Shown here piece by piece: positions 36,472 through 45,903 of a stretch of DNA of 64,000 nucleotides; the first letter of the stretch is position 1; each line of letters begins with the position of its first letter. Below the pieces are notes generated by a model. That model was not told the origin of the DNA, did no database searches, and worked only from the letters and a program-made list of their open reading frames with translations. Where the stretch lies: NCBI GenBank assembly GCA_963789495.1, contig CAWBLP010000009.1, positions 128,739-192,738 of the forward strand, written 5' to 3'. This DNA comes from CAWBLP01 sp963789495 (GTDB taxonomy: Bacteria; Pseudomonadota; Alphaproteobacteria; Acetobacterales; Acetobacteraceae). Made by a program: the position numbers and the translations under genes.

Positions 36472-36509
36472 GGCAGGGGTATCGTTGCAAACGCAACGAT
36501 ACCCCTGCC
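36472..36509. terminator. Perfect 17-bp hairpin between convergent genes
   Basis: The arms at 36472-36488 and 36493-36509 (GGCAGGGGTATCGTTGC and its exact complement) pair with no mismatch around an AAAC loop. It sits between the ends of the + strand amidohydrolase (36394) and the - strand M20 peptidase (36517), where a two-way terminator is expected. There is no long T-run, so its action may rest on the very stable stem or on Rho. Confidence 0.75.
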
Positions 36510-36516
36510 GCGGCCG

Positions 36517-37911
36517 TTATGGCGTGCCGGGTTCGCCCAGATCCCACCACAGGCCCGCGAACGCGGCGATCCCCTCGCGCGCCGGCGCGACCAACAGATG
36601 CTCGTCGGGGCCGTGCTGCTTGCAGCCGTTGTAGCTATGCGGGATCCACACCAGCGGCACGCCCAGATGGTCGACGAACACATCGCCCGGCAACCCGCCG
36701 GACGAATTGGGAATCACCTGCACGCGGCGGCCCAGCGAACGTTCCATGCTGTCCACCGTCCAGCGCACCCAGGGATGCGCGGGATCGGTGCGGCTGGCGG
36801 GCATGCGGATTCCGGCCCGCTCGATCTTCACCTGGGAAAATCCCTGCTCGTCCAGGTGGCGCCGCAAGGCCTGCTCGAAGCCGGCCGGGTCGCTGTCCAC
36901 CGTGTAGCGGATCTGGCAATGCGCACGGGCATCGGGCGCAACCGCGTTCACCGGATTCTCCGGCCGGCCGGAGACCATCGCCAGCACGATGAAGCCGGTC
37001 CAGCCGTAGATTTTCTCGGCCGAGGTCAGGCCTGGCTCGCCCCAGTCGGGATCGATCGTCGCCGCCTCGCCGCCACCGCCGACCGGGCAGCCGTCCAGCA
37101 CCGCGCGCACCGATGCCGATACGCCGTTCGGCGGCAGCCAGTCGCGCACCCGGATGCGACCGTTGCGATCTATGATCGAGCCGAGCGCGTGGGTCAGCAG
37201 CACCGCCGGATCGGTGGTCAGCCCGCCCCAATGCCCGGAATGCACGCCGCCGGGGCGCAGCGCGACAACGAGGTCGAAATGGAACGTGCCGCGGGTGCCG
37301 GTCGCGACCGTCGGCAGGTCCGGCGTGACGCGCGGACCGTCGCTGCCGATCAGCACGTCCGCCGCCAGCAGCTCGCGATGCGCCGCCACGAAGTCGCGCA
37401 GGCCGATCGAGCCGCGTTCCTCGGAGGTCTCCAGCACAAGCTTGAGGTTGAATCCGAGCTTGCCGCCGCGTTCGGCGAGCACAGATTCGAGGGCGGAGAT
37501 ATTCAGTGCGTGCTGGCCCTTGTTGTCCGCGGTGCCGCGGCCGTACCAGCGATCCCCCTGCTCGGTCAGCGCCCAGGGCGCGAGGCCGGCGGTCCACTGG
37601 TCCTCCAGACCGCGCACGGTGTCACCGTGGCCGTAGGTCAATACGGTGGGGCGCGAGGGGTCCTCGATGCGTTCGGCAGTCAGGATCGGGCCGAAGCCTG
37701 CGTGCGGGTTGGGATGGATGTCGACACTGAAGCCGAGCCGTTCCAGCCAGGGCTGGATGGACTGTTCGAGATAGCGCTGCACATCGGCCTCATGCCCCGG
37801 GTCCTGCGAGGTGCTGGGAACCGCGACCAGAGCCGCGAGCCGGTCGCGAAACCCGTGATCGTCGAAGAACGCCAATGCGCGCGCAATCGCGCCATCGCGG
37901 GATGCCATCAC
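36517..37911 (-). CDS. M20-family metallopeptidase
   Basis: A 464-residue zinc-dependent amidohydrolase/dipeptidase. The metal site shows LTYGHGDTVRG (His and Asp), WYGRGTADNKGQH (bridging Asp), LETSEERGS (Glu-Glu) and the distal His in WIPHSYNGCKQHGPDEH. The central lid domain lies at about 205-330. M20 proteins include carboxypeptidases, N-carbamoyl amino-acid amidases and acyl-amino-acid hydrolases. Its place next to hyuA and hyuB on the same strand hints at a role in breaking amide bonds of hydantoin-like or pyroglutamyl compounds; this is an inference. Confidence 0.9.
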   Translation of the reverse strand: MMASRDGAIARALAFFDDHGFRDRLAALVAVPSTSQDPGHEADVQRYLEQSIQPWLERLGFSVDIHPNPHAGFGPILTAERIEDPSRPTVLTYGHGDTVRGLEDQWTAGLAPWALTEQGDRWYGRGTADNKGQHALNISALESVLAERGGKLGFNLKLVLETSEERGSIGLRDFVAAHRELLAADVLIGSDGPRVTPDLPTVATGTRGTFHFDLVVALRPGGVHSGHWGGLTTDPAVLLTHALGSIIDRNGRIRVRDWLPPNGVSASVRAVLDGCPVGGGGEAATIDPDWGEPGLTSAEKIYGWTGFIVLAMVSGRPENPVNAVAPDARAHCQIRYTVDSDPAGFEQALRRHLDEQGFSQVKIERAGIRMPASRTDPAHPWVRWTVDSMERSLGRRVQVIPNSSGGLPGDVFVDHLGVPLVWIPHSYNGCKQHGPDEHLLVAPAREGIAAFAGLWWDLGEPGTP

Positions 37912-38077
37912 AAGCTCTCCTTACCCCAAGCTGCGCCGCACCCTGTGCTCGGCGTCGGCCGGCCAGACCATAGCGCGAAGCACATGGCAGGAATGCTGCC
38001 GGACGGCGGACTCTCAAGCCATTCCCATGACGCTGCCACATCGGCTGCGCGGCAGCGTTCCATTTGGCAACGCCGGA

Positions 38078-40116
38078 TCACCCCACCTCGACGTCCAACC
38101 ATCCACGGGCATCGAACCGCGCCCGGTCTTCGGCGCGCAACAGCACCGTCGTCGTGTCGGATTCGACAATCGCCGGCCCGGCAACCGTCTGCTCCGCGGC
38201 GAGCGCAGCAAAGTCGAACACCGGCACCTCGGTCCAGCCGCCCAGGAACACGCGCCGCCGTGCCTTCTCCGCCGCCGCGGCGCACCCGCACCCGCACCGG
38301 TCGCCGTCGCGGCCGCCGGCAATTCGCCGATCACCGAGGCACGCGCATTCACCAGCACCACGTCCTGGTCGCGCAGCGCGTAGGTGTACAGCGCCTCATG
38401 CGCGCTGTGGAACGCGGCCTCGATCTCGGCCGCGAGCGAAGGCGAGGCAAAATCCAGCCCATCCAGCGGCACCGCGATCTCGAACACCTGCTCGCCGTAG
38501 CGCATGTCGGCGGACCGCTTCACCGCCACCGCACCGTCGAACCAGGACAGGCGCGCGCGGCCTTCCTGTTCCATCGCCGCGAACGCCGCATGCAGCGCCG
38601 TCACGTCGATGCCGCGGGTCTGCGACTGGCTGCGCATCAGCTCGATGCGCAGGTCGGTGTTCAGCATGCCCCAGGCGGAGAGCACGGACGCCGCCACCGG
38701 CACCACCACACGGCCAATGCCCAGCTCCGCGGCAACCGCGGTGACGTGCAGCCCGGCCGCGCCGCCGAACGCCAGCAGCGTGTAGCCGCGCGGATCGACC
38801 CCGCGCCGCACGGTCGCGACGCGCACCCCATCCGCCATGCGGGTATTGACCAGGCGATGGATGCCGGCCGCCGCCTCGGCGGTGCCGATGCCCAGACCGG
38901 CGCCCAGCGTCTGCATCGCCGCGGTGGCGGCGGCCAGGTCGAGCCGGCGCCGTCCGCCCAGGAAATTTTCCGGGTCGAGATAGCCCAGCACCAGGTTCGC
39001 ATCGGTCACGGTCGGCGCCGTTCCGCCCTGGCCGTAGCAGGCGGGACCGGGGTCGGCGCCGGCGCTTTCCGGCCCCACCGCGAGCAGGCCGGACCGGTCC
39101 AGCTTGCCGATCGAGCCGCCGCCCGCGCCCAGGGTCACGATATCCAGGCCGGGCAGGTCGATGCGCGCATTGGCCACCGACTTGCCGCCGGACAGCGTCG
39201 GCTGCCCGTCTCGCACCAGCGCGATGTCGGTGGAGGTGCCGCCCATGTCGAAGGCGATCAGGTCGCGCGCGACGCCCTGCCGCGCCAGCGCAACGGCTGC
39301 GGCCACGCCGCCGGCGGGTCCGGACAGCGCGGTGCCCGCGGCCAGCCGGATCGCCTCCGCCACCGAGGCGACGCCGCCATGCGACAGGATCACCAGCAGT
39401 TCGCCGCGATAGCCCGCCCCGCCGAGACGGTCCTGCAGGCGGCGCAGGTAGTTCTCGATCACCGGCCCGACCGCGGCATTGGCGACGGTGGTGGAGAAGC
39501 GCTCGAACTCCTTGATCTGCGGCAGCACATCCGACGATGCGGTGACATAGGCGTGCTGCAGCCGCGCCCGCACCGCATCCGCCGCCTGCTGTTCCTGCGC
39601 CGGGTTCTGCCAGGCGTGCAGGAAGCACACCGCGACCGCCTGGACATCCGCTTCCGCCAGTGCCTCCACCGCCTGATCAAGCGAGGCCGCATCGAGCGCG
39701 ACTTCAACCGAGCCATCGGCGCGGATGCGTTCGTGCACCGGCAGGCGCAGGCGACGCGGCACCAGCGGATCGGGCGGGGCCATGCGCAAATTGTAGCGCT
39801 CGGGCTTCAGGCCCTCGCGCATCTCGATCACGTCGCGATGGCCTTCGGTGGTCAGCATGCCGACGCGCGCCGCCTTGCCTTCCAGCAGCGCATTGGTGGC
39901 GACCGTCGTGCCGTGCACGATGCGGCTGGTGGCGGCGAGCAGCGCGCCGGTGTCGAGGCCGAGCGTTTGCGCGGCGAGGGCGACGCCGTTGAGCACGCCG
40001 TCGGATTGGTCGCGCGGCGTGGTGGCCGCTTTCGCCGTGATGGTGCGGCCGTCTGGGCCGGACACCACGATGTCGGTGAAGGTGCCGCCGACGTCGATGC
40101 CGATTGTGTAGGTCAT
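38078..40116 (-). pseudogene. hyuA: Hydantoinase/oxoprolinase subunit A, frameshifted near 3' end
   Basis: The ATP-binding subunit of an N-methylhydantoinase/5-oxoprolinase-type enzyme, normally about 680 residues. From ATG 40116 it reads MTYTIGIDVGGTFTDIVVS, then TSRIVHGTTVATNALLEGK, IAFDMGGTSTDIALV, GAGGGSIGKLD and GRVVVPVAASVLSAWGMLNT. Near 38,272-38,284, in a GCGGCGGCGG run, the frame is lost. After one base shift the sequence continues VFLGGWTEVPVFDFAALAAE and VESDTTTVLLRAEDRARFDA to a TGA at 38080, the expected family C-terminus. The unshifted frame reads Arg-rich nonsense to 38014. One base change in a simple GC repeat accounts for it, so a sequencing error is quite possible. Confidence 0.85.
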
Positions 40117-40195
40117 TATGCGAGAGTGTCGTGGAGCGCGACGCCGCACAAGATCGCGCGACGATGGTTCGCGCCGCAACGACCGCGAAAACGGT

Positions 40196-41833
40196 TCAGC
40201 CGGTCAGCCCTTCTGCCGCGTCCTTCGCACGCGCCGCCGGATCGCGCTGCTCCGGCGGACCCCAGCCGCCGCCGCCGCCCGACAGCACATGAATCACGCT
40301 GCCACTCGGCACCACCACGCCGACTTCCTTGCTCTTCAGCTTGCGCGGCGGCGCACCGGGCGGCAGCAGCGTGTAGTCATGCGGTGCGCCGTCATGCCCG
40401 CCCAGGATGCCGCGCGCGCCGTGCACGATCCCCTCGCCCGCGGTGTTCGCCACCGCCGGCCCATCGGTTTCCACCCGCAACCGCATATCGCCGCCATAGC
40501 CGCCGCGATGCTTGCCGTCGCCGGCCGAACCCGGTCGATATTCGTGGGTCTCGAACACCAGCGGGAAGCGCGTCTCCGCCACCTCGATCGAGCCGAACTT
40601 GATGCCGCCGGCGGAGTGCCATTCGCCGATGGTCGAAAACCCGTCGCCGGCCACCGAGCCGCCGCCGCCGGGCCGCGCCTGGAACATGTGCCAGATGAAG
40701 CGGCGTCCGTTGCGCGGGTCGGTGCCGTTCAGCGCGATGCGCAGCCGGCGTCCCCAGCCGCCCATCGCGCGCTCCGGACAGGCCGGCGCCAGCGCGACGA
40801 TGATCGCCTCGATCACCTCGTTGGAGCAGTGGCTGGTGCACATCGTCACCGGCGCCCCCTCGCGCGCCCAGACGATGGTGCCTTCCTTCAGCTTCACGGT
40901 CAGCGGACGGAACGCACCCTCGTTCTTGGTGATGTCGGGATCGAGCAGGAAGGCGAAGGCCATCGCGACGGCGGATTGCGTGTTGGCGTGCGAGGAGTTG
41001 ATGAAACCGGTCACCTGCGGATCGGACCCGGTCAGGTCCACCGTGACGTCGCTGCCCTGTTTGGTGACATGGGCGCGGATCACGATGTCGGTCTTGCCGA
41101 ACCCGTCATCGTCCAGCACCGCCTCGCCATCGTACTCGCCATCCTGCCAGCCGGCGACGATCTCGCGGGCATGACGCTCCGCGGCATCCAGCATCGCCTC
41201 CACCGCATCGCCCAGCACGGTGCCGCCGAACTCGGCGATCACCGCATTCAACCGCTGCTCGCCGAGTTTCGCGGCGCCGATCTGTGCCGCCAGATCGCCG
41301 CGGAAATCACGCGGATGGCGCACGTTCAGCGCCAGCATCTCCAGCAGGTCCTCGCGCAGCACGCCATTCTCGGTCAGCCGCATTGGTGGCACGCGCAGGC
41401 CCTCATGCCAGATTTCCGTGGCAGCCGGGTTGTATGCACCATGCGTTGCGCCACCGATATCAGAATGATGCGCCCGCACCACTGACCAGAACATCAGACG
41501 CTCAGGCCCGTCGAACACCGGAACAAATGCCGTAAGGTCGGGCAGATGGGAGCCGCCCCGATACGGATCGTTCAGCAGGTACACGTCGCCCGGCGACGGG
41601 TTGGGAAACCGGTCGACCAGCGCCCGCGTCGCCCAGGGCATCGCGCCGACATGCACCGGGATATGATCGGCCTGAGCCACCAGGCGGCAACGCGCATCGA
41701 TCAGCGCTATGGAAAAGTCGCGGGAGGAGTTGAGGATCTGCGAATAGGCGGTACGCAGCATCGCCTCCCCCATCTCCTCGGCAATGGCATTCAGCCGGTT
41801 CTGCAGCACGGCAACGGTAATCGGATCGGTCAT
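40196..41833 (-). CDS. hyuB: Hydantoinase/oxoprolinase subunit B
   Basis: A 545-residue HyuB-type subunit that works with HyuA in ATP-dependent opening of hydantoin or oxoproline rings. Family blocks are ILNSSRDFSIALIDARCRLV, DVYLLNDPYRGGSHLPDLT, WSVVRAHHSDIGGATHG, VTMCTSHCSNEVIEAIIV and the glycine-rich end VLSGGGGGWGPPEQRDP. ATG 41833 (MTDPITVAVLQNRLNAI) was chosen over a longer frame to 41869. It lies 79 bases upstream of hyuA on the same strand, so hyuB-hyuA-M20 probably form a catabolic unit. Confidence 0.92.
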   Translation of the reverse strand: MTDPITVAVLQNRLNAIAEEMGEAMLRTAYSQILNSSRDFSIALIDARCRLVAQADHIPVHVGAMPWATRALVDRFPNPSPGDVYLLNDPYRGGSHLPDLTAFVPVFDGPERLMFWSVVRAHHSDIGGATHGAYNPAATEIWHEGLRVPPMRLTENGVLREDLLEMLALNVRHPRDFRGDLAAQIGAAKLGEQRLNAVIAEFGGTVLGDAVEAMLDAAERHAREIVAGWQDGEYDGEAVLDDDGFGKTDIVIRAHVTKQGSDVTVDLTGSDPQVTGFINSSHANTQSAVAMAFAFLLDPDITKNEGAFRPLTVKLKEGTIVWAREGAPVTMCTSHCSNEVIEAIIVALAPACPERAMGGWGRRLRIALNGTDPRNGRRFIWHMFQARPGGGGSVAGDGFSTIGEWHSAGGIKFGSIEVAETRFPLVFETHEYRPGSAGDGKHRGGYGGDMRLRVETDGPAVANTAGEGIVHGARGILGGHDGAPHDYTLLPPGAPPRKLKSKEVGVVVPSGSVIHVLSGGGGGWGPPEQRDPAARAKDAAEGLTG

Positions 41834-41887
41834 GTCGGCGATGGTGGCACCCGGGCGCACCGGCCGCAACGCCCGCGCGCCGTCGGG

Positions 41888-42118
41888 CTAAGCGCCCTCC
41901 GCACCAGAGTGTCGCGGGTTCTGGCTTTCGGCTGGGTCTTCGGCGGATTGCGCATGCGGATGGACAGCCTCCTCGCGCGCTTCCCGATCGAACTCCGCAG
42001 CGACCTCTTTCAGTGCGCGGGCAATAACGGGATCGCCGGACGTTGCCGCCGCAGCTCGCAGCGCCGTTGCTCGTGACTTGAGGTGACCGACTTCATCCAT
42101 ATCATTACTGCAATTCAT
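41888..42118 (-). CDS. Small hypothetical protein
   Basis: A 76-residue charged, helical protein from ATG 42118: MNCSNDMDEVGHLKSRATAL, then SGDPVIARALKEVAAEFDRE and a His/Ala/Glu-rich tail. No signal peptide or membrane segment is seen. Similar short soluble helical proteins of unknown role occur in alphaproteobacteria; that is a general impression, not a match. It lies between hyuB and the chromate transporter pair on the same strand. The frame continues to 42157 but the upstream residues look non-coding. Confidence 0.55.
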   Translation of the reverse strand: MNCSNDMDEVGHLKSRATALRAAAATSGDPVIARALKEVAAEFDREAREEAVHPHAQSAEDPAESQNPRHSGAEGA

Positions 42119-42354
42119 CGTACCGCCTGCGGCCCTGCATGGGCTGTTGGCCGTCAACGCCAGCGAATTTGCCGGGTTGCCGCTGGATGCACCTTCGCAC
42201 CGATCTACGAAACGCTGTCCGCAAGAAGAAGTTCCGCTCTGTCAGCGCTATCAACGACATCACTGCGAACGGGGACCGCTTCGCCATGCATTTGCCAGGA
42301 AGACACCACATTTCCATCCCCAAACGCGCGGCCTCGCCGGCCGCTGCCCCGCTG

Positions 42355-42888
42355 CTATCCCAACGCCCCGGCGGCGCCCAGCGCAGCGGCGCCGGCCAGC
42401 ACCAGCAACGGATGCACCCGGGTGAACAGGAACAGCAGCGTCGCCGCCACAGTAACGGCCGCGGTCCCCGATGCGGTGGAGGTGGTGCGGATCAGCAGCG
42501 CGGCGCTCGCCATCACCAGCCCGGCGGTCACCGGCATCAGCCCGGCCTGCACCGCCTTCCGCCAGGCCGCCTGGCGGAACCGGTACCACAGATGGCTGGT
42601 GACGAAGGTCAGGGCAGAGGACGGCAGCGAGACAGCGAGCGTGGTCACCAGCGCGCCCGACAGCCCGGCCACGCGCCAGCCGATCAGCGTCACCACCAGC
42701 ATGTTCGGCCCCGGCGCGGCCTGCGCCAGCGCGAACAACGCGGCGAACTCCCGTGGCGTCAGCCAGCCATGCACATCCACCACCAGCCGCTGCATCTCGG
42801 GCAGAACCGAATTGGTGCCGCCGAACGCCAGCAGCGAGAGCTGGCCGAACACCGCCGCCAGATTGCCCAGCGTGCCCAGCAGGTTCAT
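42355..42888 (-). CDS. chrA: Chromate transporter, second half protein
   Basis: A 177-residue membrane protein homologous to one half of ChrA, the chromate efflux pump. The CHR-domain start is MNLLGTLGNLAAVFGQLSLL followed by AFGGTNSVLPEM, WLTPREFAALFALAQAAPGP and NMLVVTLIGW. It has five or six hydrophobic segments. Its ATG overlaps the stop of the first-half gene (ATGA), so both halves are made together. In many bacteria ChrA is one long protein; here it is a pair of short-chain proteins that must form a heterodimer. Transport of chromate is known for the family but not shown for this pair. Confidence 0.88.
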   Translation of the reverse strand: MNLLGTLGNLAAVFGQLSLLAFGGTNSVLPEMQRLVVDVHGWLTPREFAALFALAQAAPGPNMLVVTLIGWRVAGLSGALVTTLAVSLPSSALTFVTSHLWYRFRQAAWRKAVQAGLMPVTAGLVMASAALLIRTTSTASGTAAVTVAATLLFLFTRVHPLLVLAGAAALGAAGALG

Positions 42889-43457
42889 CGCGGGAACCGC
42901 CACAGCAAAACGGTGGAGCCGGCGGCCAGCACCGGCAGGGCGGCCGGCAGCGGCAGGCGCAGGATCGCGATGACCACGAAGGTCACCACCGCCACGCCGA
43001 CCCCAAGCGGCTGGCTGCGCAGCGGCGCGGCGATCTTCAGCGCATTGGCCAGCACCAACGCCGAGGCCGCGGCGGCCAGGCCGGCGAAGCCCTGCTTCAC
43101 CATCGGCAGCGCGCCGTAGCGGTCGTAGATCAGCCCCAGCCCGATGACGATCGCGACCGGTGCCGCCATCAGCCCGAGGAACGCCGCCACCGCCCCGGCG
43201 GCGCCATAGAATCGGGCGCCGAGCCCGATGGTCAGGTTCATGATGTTGCCGCCGGGCAGGAACTGGCACAGGCCCACCAGGTCGGTGAATTCGGCGGCGG
43301 TCACCCAGCGCCGCTGCTCCACCACCATGCGCCGCGCCCAGGGCAGGACTCCACCGAAACCGCAGACCCCCACCAGGAAAAACCCGGCGAACAGACCCGG
43401 CAAACTCGGCGGACGAATTCCGGGCGGGGCTGGTGCGGGCGGCATGTCACCTTCCAT
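42885..43457 (-). CDS. chrA: Chromate transporter, first half protein
   Basis: A 190-residue membrane protein forming the other half of the short-chain ChrA pair. The CHR motif is GLFAGFFLVGVCGFGGVLPW, followed by WVTAAEFTDLVGLCQFLPGG and NIMNLTIGLGARFYG. ATG 43457 lies 41 bases from the divergent retropepsin-like gene. Longer frames upstream are Arg-rich and do not look coding. The stop overlaps the second-half start. Confidence 0.88.
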   Translation of the reverse strand: MEGDMPPAPAPPGIRPPSLPGLFAGFFLVGVCGFGGVLPWARRMVVEQRRWVTAAEFTDLVGLCQFLPGGNIMNLTIGLGARFYGAAGAVAAFLGLMAAPVAIVIGLGLIYDRYGALPMVKQGFAGLAAAASALVLANALKIAAPLRSQPLGVGVAVVTFVVIAILRLPLPAALPVLAAGSTVLLWRFPR

Positions 43458-43498
43458 ACTGAAACATGCGAGGGCCGACAAATTGCCGTATTGCAACG

Positions 43499-44437
43499 AT
43501 GCTCCGGCTGGCGGGCGGCTGGCTGCTGCTCGCCGTGTGGCTGGCCGCACCAGCAGGCGCGCAGGCCGCCTGCGTGGTGCAACCGCGCACGGCCGTGGCA
43601 TTGCAAGCAATGGCCGGCCACCTGGTGGTCCCGGTCATGGTGAACGGGATCGTGGCGCAGCTCGTGCTGGATACCGGCGCCGAACGCTCGCTGGTGACGC
43701 CGGCCGCCGTGCAGCGGCTGGGCCTGACGCTCGATGAATGGGTCGGCAGCCGGATGCGTGGCGTTGGCGGCATCGTGGAACATCGCAATGCCAGCCCGCG
43801 CTCGCTGTCACTCGGCGGTATCGCGCTGCAACGCCGCACGCTGACCCGCGACACCAGTCTGACGGTGGGCCCGATACCGCTGGCGGAACGGAGCGGGCAG
43901 GCCATCGACGGATTGCTGGGCCGCGACTTCCTGTCGCGCTTCGACCTCGCGTTGGATTTGCGCGCGGGGTCCGCCGTCCCGTCCGTCACGCTGTACGACG
44001 TCCATGACTGCGGCGGGCGCTTCCTGCCCTGGACGCAGCCCTATACCGCCATCCAGGCGCGGCAACCGACCGATACCGCGTTGGTGCTGGCGGTGACGCT
44101 GGATGGGGTCGCATTGCGGGCGCTGCTGGACACCGGCGCCAATGCCACGCTGCTGACCGCACCCGGTACCATTCGGTCCGGCCTGACGCCGGCGCGTCTG
44201 GCGCAGGATGCCGCCGCGCAAGGGGGCGGGGTCGGCGTGCATCCGGTATCGATGTGGCAGCACCATTTCGGCACACTGCAGGTCGGCGAGGACAGCTGGT
44301 CGCAGCCGCGGCTCTGGGTCGCCCCGGCGGTCCGCGTCGTGCCGATCGTCGACATGCTGCTCGGCGCCGATTGGCTTGCGGGGCGACTGGTCTGGATTTC
44401 GTTCGCGACATCGCAGGTGTTCGTGACGGCGCGGTAG
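43499..44437 (+). CDS. Exported tandem retropepsin-like aspartic protease
   Basis: A 312-residue protein with a Sec signal, MLRLAGGWLLLAVWLAAPAG, ending about AQAA. Two retropepsin-type repeats follow. Each has a strand then the active-site motif: QLVLDTGAERSLV with Asp58 and RALLDTGANATLL with Asp211. Each half later has a hydrophobic Gly motif (GQAIDGLLGRDFL and VDMLLGADWL). The two halves could fold into one single-chain pepsin-like active site in the periplasm. Bacterial members usually carry one such domain or act as PerP/SpoIIGA-like enzymes; the target here is unknown. An earlier ATG at 43466 would add 11 residues before the signal. Confidence 0.82.
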   Translation: MLRLAGGWLLLAVWLAAPAGAQAACVVQPRTAVALQAMAGHLVVPVMVNGIVAQLVLDTGAERSLVTPAAVQRLGLTLDEWVGSRMRGVGGIVEHRNASPRSLSLGGIALQRRTLTRDTSLTVGPIPLAERSGQAIDGLLGRDFLSRFDLALDLRAGSAVPSVTLYDVHDCGGRFLPWTQPYTAIQARQPTDTALVLAVTLDGVALRALLDTGANATLLTAPGTIRSGLTPARLAQDAAAQGGGVGVHPVSMWQHHFGTLQVGEDSWSQPRLWVAPAVRVVPIVDMLLGADWLAGRLVWISFATSQVFVTAR

Positions 44438-44676
44438 GGGGGCCGAGCCTCATCGGACCGGACGCGACCCCTGGTGTGCGCGGCGGTCCGTTGCGCTACG
44501 CGCTGCGGGTGGGCAGCGGGAGGGAGCCGTGGATGCCGGTCCTGCGCCCGGCACGACGAGAGACACCATCCGGCACGCGCAGGAACGTCATGCGGCGCAC
44601 ACGGGGCGCGTCATAGGCACGACGGGGAAAGTCATGCGGAGGGCGGCGAGCTTGTGCTGAGCCGTCGCCTGGTGCG

Positions 44677-44922
44677 TCAGACCGCCTCGGCGCGAAGCCG
44701 GCGCGGCGCGGCACAGCAGCTGCAGCCGCCCGGATGTGCCCGGGGCGCGGCAGTGGCCATCGGCTCTCCGCCCGCCACGCCGCCCAGCGCCGGCGCACTC
44801 AGCACCACACGCGGCGCGGGATCGCCGCAGCCCGGACAGGGTTGGGGCATGGCGAACTCCGCCATCGGCCGCGATTCGCTGAACGGGCCGCATTGTGCGC
44901 AGCCGTAGTCGTAAGTCGGCAT
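44677..44922 (-). CDS. FmdB-family zinc ribbon protein
   Basis: An 81-residue protein. The N-terminal zinc ribbon is PTYDYGCAQCGPFSESRPM with CxxC, then PQPCPGCGDPAPRVVLSAP with a second CxxC. The C-terminus is Ala/Gly-rich and ends with a GGCSCCAAPRRLRAEAV tail with three more Cys. This family is common next to amide or urea transport genes and is thought to be regulatory, but its function is not established. It stands alone here. Confidence 0.85.
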   Translation of the reverse strand: MPTYDYGCAQCGPFSESRPMAEFAMPQPCPGCGDPAPRVVLSAPALGGVAGGEPMATAAPRAHPGGCSCCAAPRRLRAEAV

Positions 44923-45216
44923 CCTGAATCTCCGCGGGCAAACCGTACTGGTTTGAACCGTAATCGGACGACAGAGTGCCACCGCCGGCGCTACCCGGGC
45001 AAGCCGTCCATGCCGACCGCCCCGGCTGGCCCGGCCGGCCATAATCCCGCAGCGCCCGTTTCGCGACACACCGAAACCTGCCGACTCTCGCCATGACGCC
45101 ACGCGTTGGCGCTTGAATTCGGCATCCAATTCTGTGCCAACGCCGTAACTTTCCGGTTCCGTATAAGACATCTGTGCGATGCCGGTGCGAAAGACGTTGC
45201 ATATTCGGAGGTGTCT

Positions 45217-45903
45217 GTGCGGTCACGTCCGGGATGGTTCGTCGCCGCAGGCCTGCTGGTTGTGTTGGGACAATCCCCCGCCAGAGCATCGCCGATTTTC
45301 AACCTGAGCTTCATCGCCGGCACCAGCGTGCAGGCCCGGCCCGCGTTCCAACAGGCCGCCAGCGTCTGGGCATTCACCTTCAGCGACACTGTCGCGATCA
45401 ACCTGACCGTCGGCACCGGCAGCCTTGCATCCGGCATCCTCGCCTCCACCGGATCAGCCGAGACCGCCTACGCCTACACGGATTTCAGAACCGCGCTGAC
45501 CAACGACGTCACCAGTGCCACCGATGTCGCGGCGATGGCGACCGTGCCGGCCGGGGCCTCGCTCTCCCCCTCTATCAAGGACACCGCGGACAATCCGCAC
45601 GGGTCCGGCAGCGCGGCGCCCTATGTCGATACCACCGGCAACAACACCTCGGTCATTCGCATGACCGGTGCCAACGCCAAGGCACTGGGCCTGAGGACCA
45701 CCTCACAGATCGTCATTGGCTGTGCCAGCGCCTGCGACGGGCTCATCGGAGCACCCCCCGGCGCCTGCCCGGCCCGGGTTGCCACCCCTGCCGGACGGCC
45801 CCATGTTGCAGAGCACAATATTCCGCAACCGACGCTGCAACCGGCATCGGCGACGGTGCTTGTAGCCCTTGGTGAAGCCGCAGACTTCCGGAAAACGCAA
45901 TGA
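45217..45903 (+). pseudogene. Truncated exported metalloprotease-like gene (NF038122-like), degenerate C-terminus
   Basis: From GTG 45217, with GGAGGT just upstream, the product has a signal-like RPGWFVAAGLLVVLGQSPAR and then ASPIFNLSFIAGTSVQARPA, VWAFTFSDTVAINLTVGTG, and SGILASTGSAETAYAYTDFR. This matches the N-terminal part of a family of exported proteases that often end in PEP-CTERM signals. The zinc-binding HExxH segment expected later is missing. After about 45,740 the sequence becomes unlike the family, but PQPTLQPASATVLVALG near the end resembles a decayed PEP-CTERM tail. I read it as an internally deleted gene. Its TGA overlaps the CoxL start, probably by chance. Confidence 0.5.

Noticed and set aside
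36598..40602. A 1,334-codon open frame on the + strand
   Set aside because: It is antisense to the M20 and hyuA genes and has the Arg-, His-, Gln- and Ala-rich make-up of a shadow frame in high-GC DNA; no domain is visible.
42083..43643. Several long + strand frames opposite the chromate transporter genes
   Set aside because: They are Gln-, Arg- and His-rich mirrors of the two chrA halves and have no recognisable domain.
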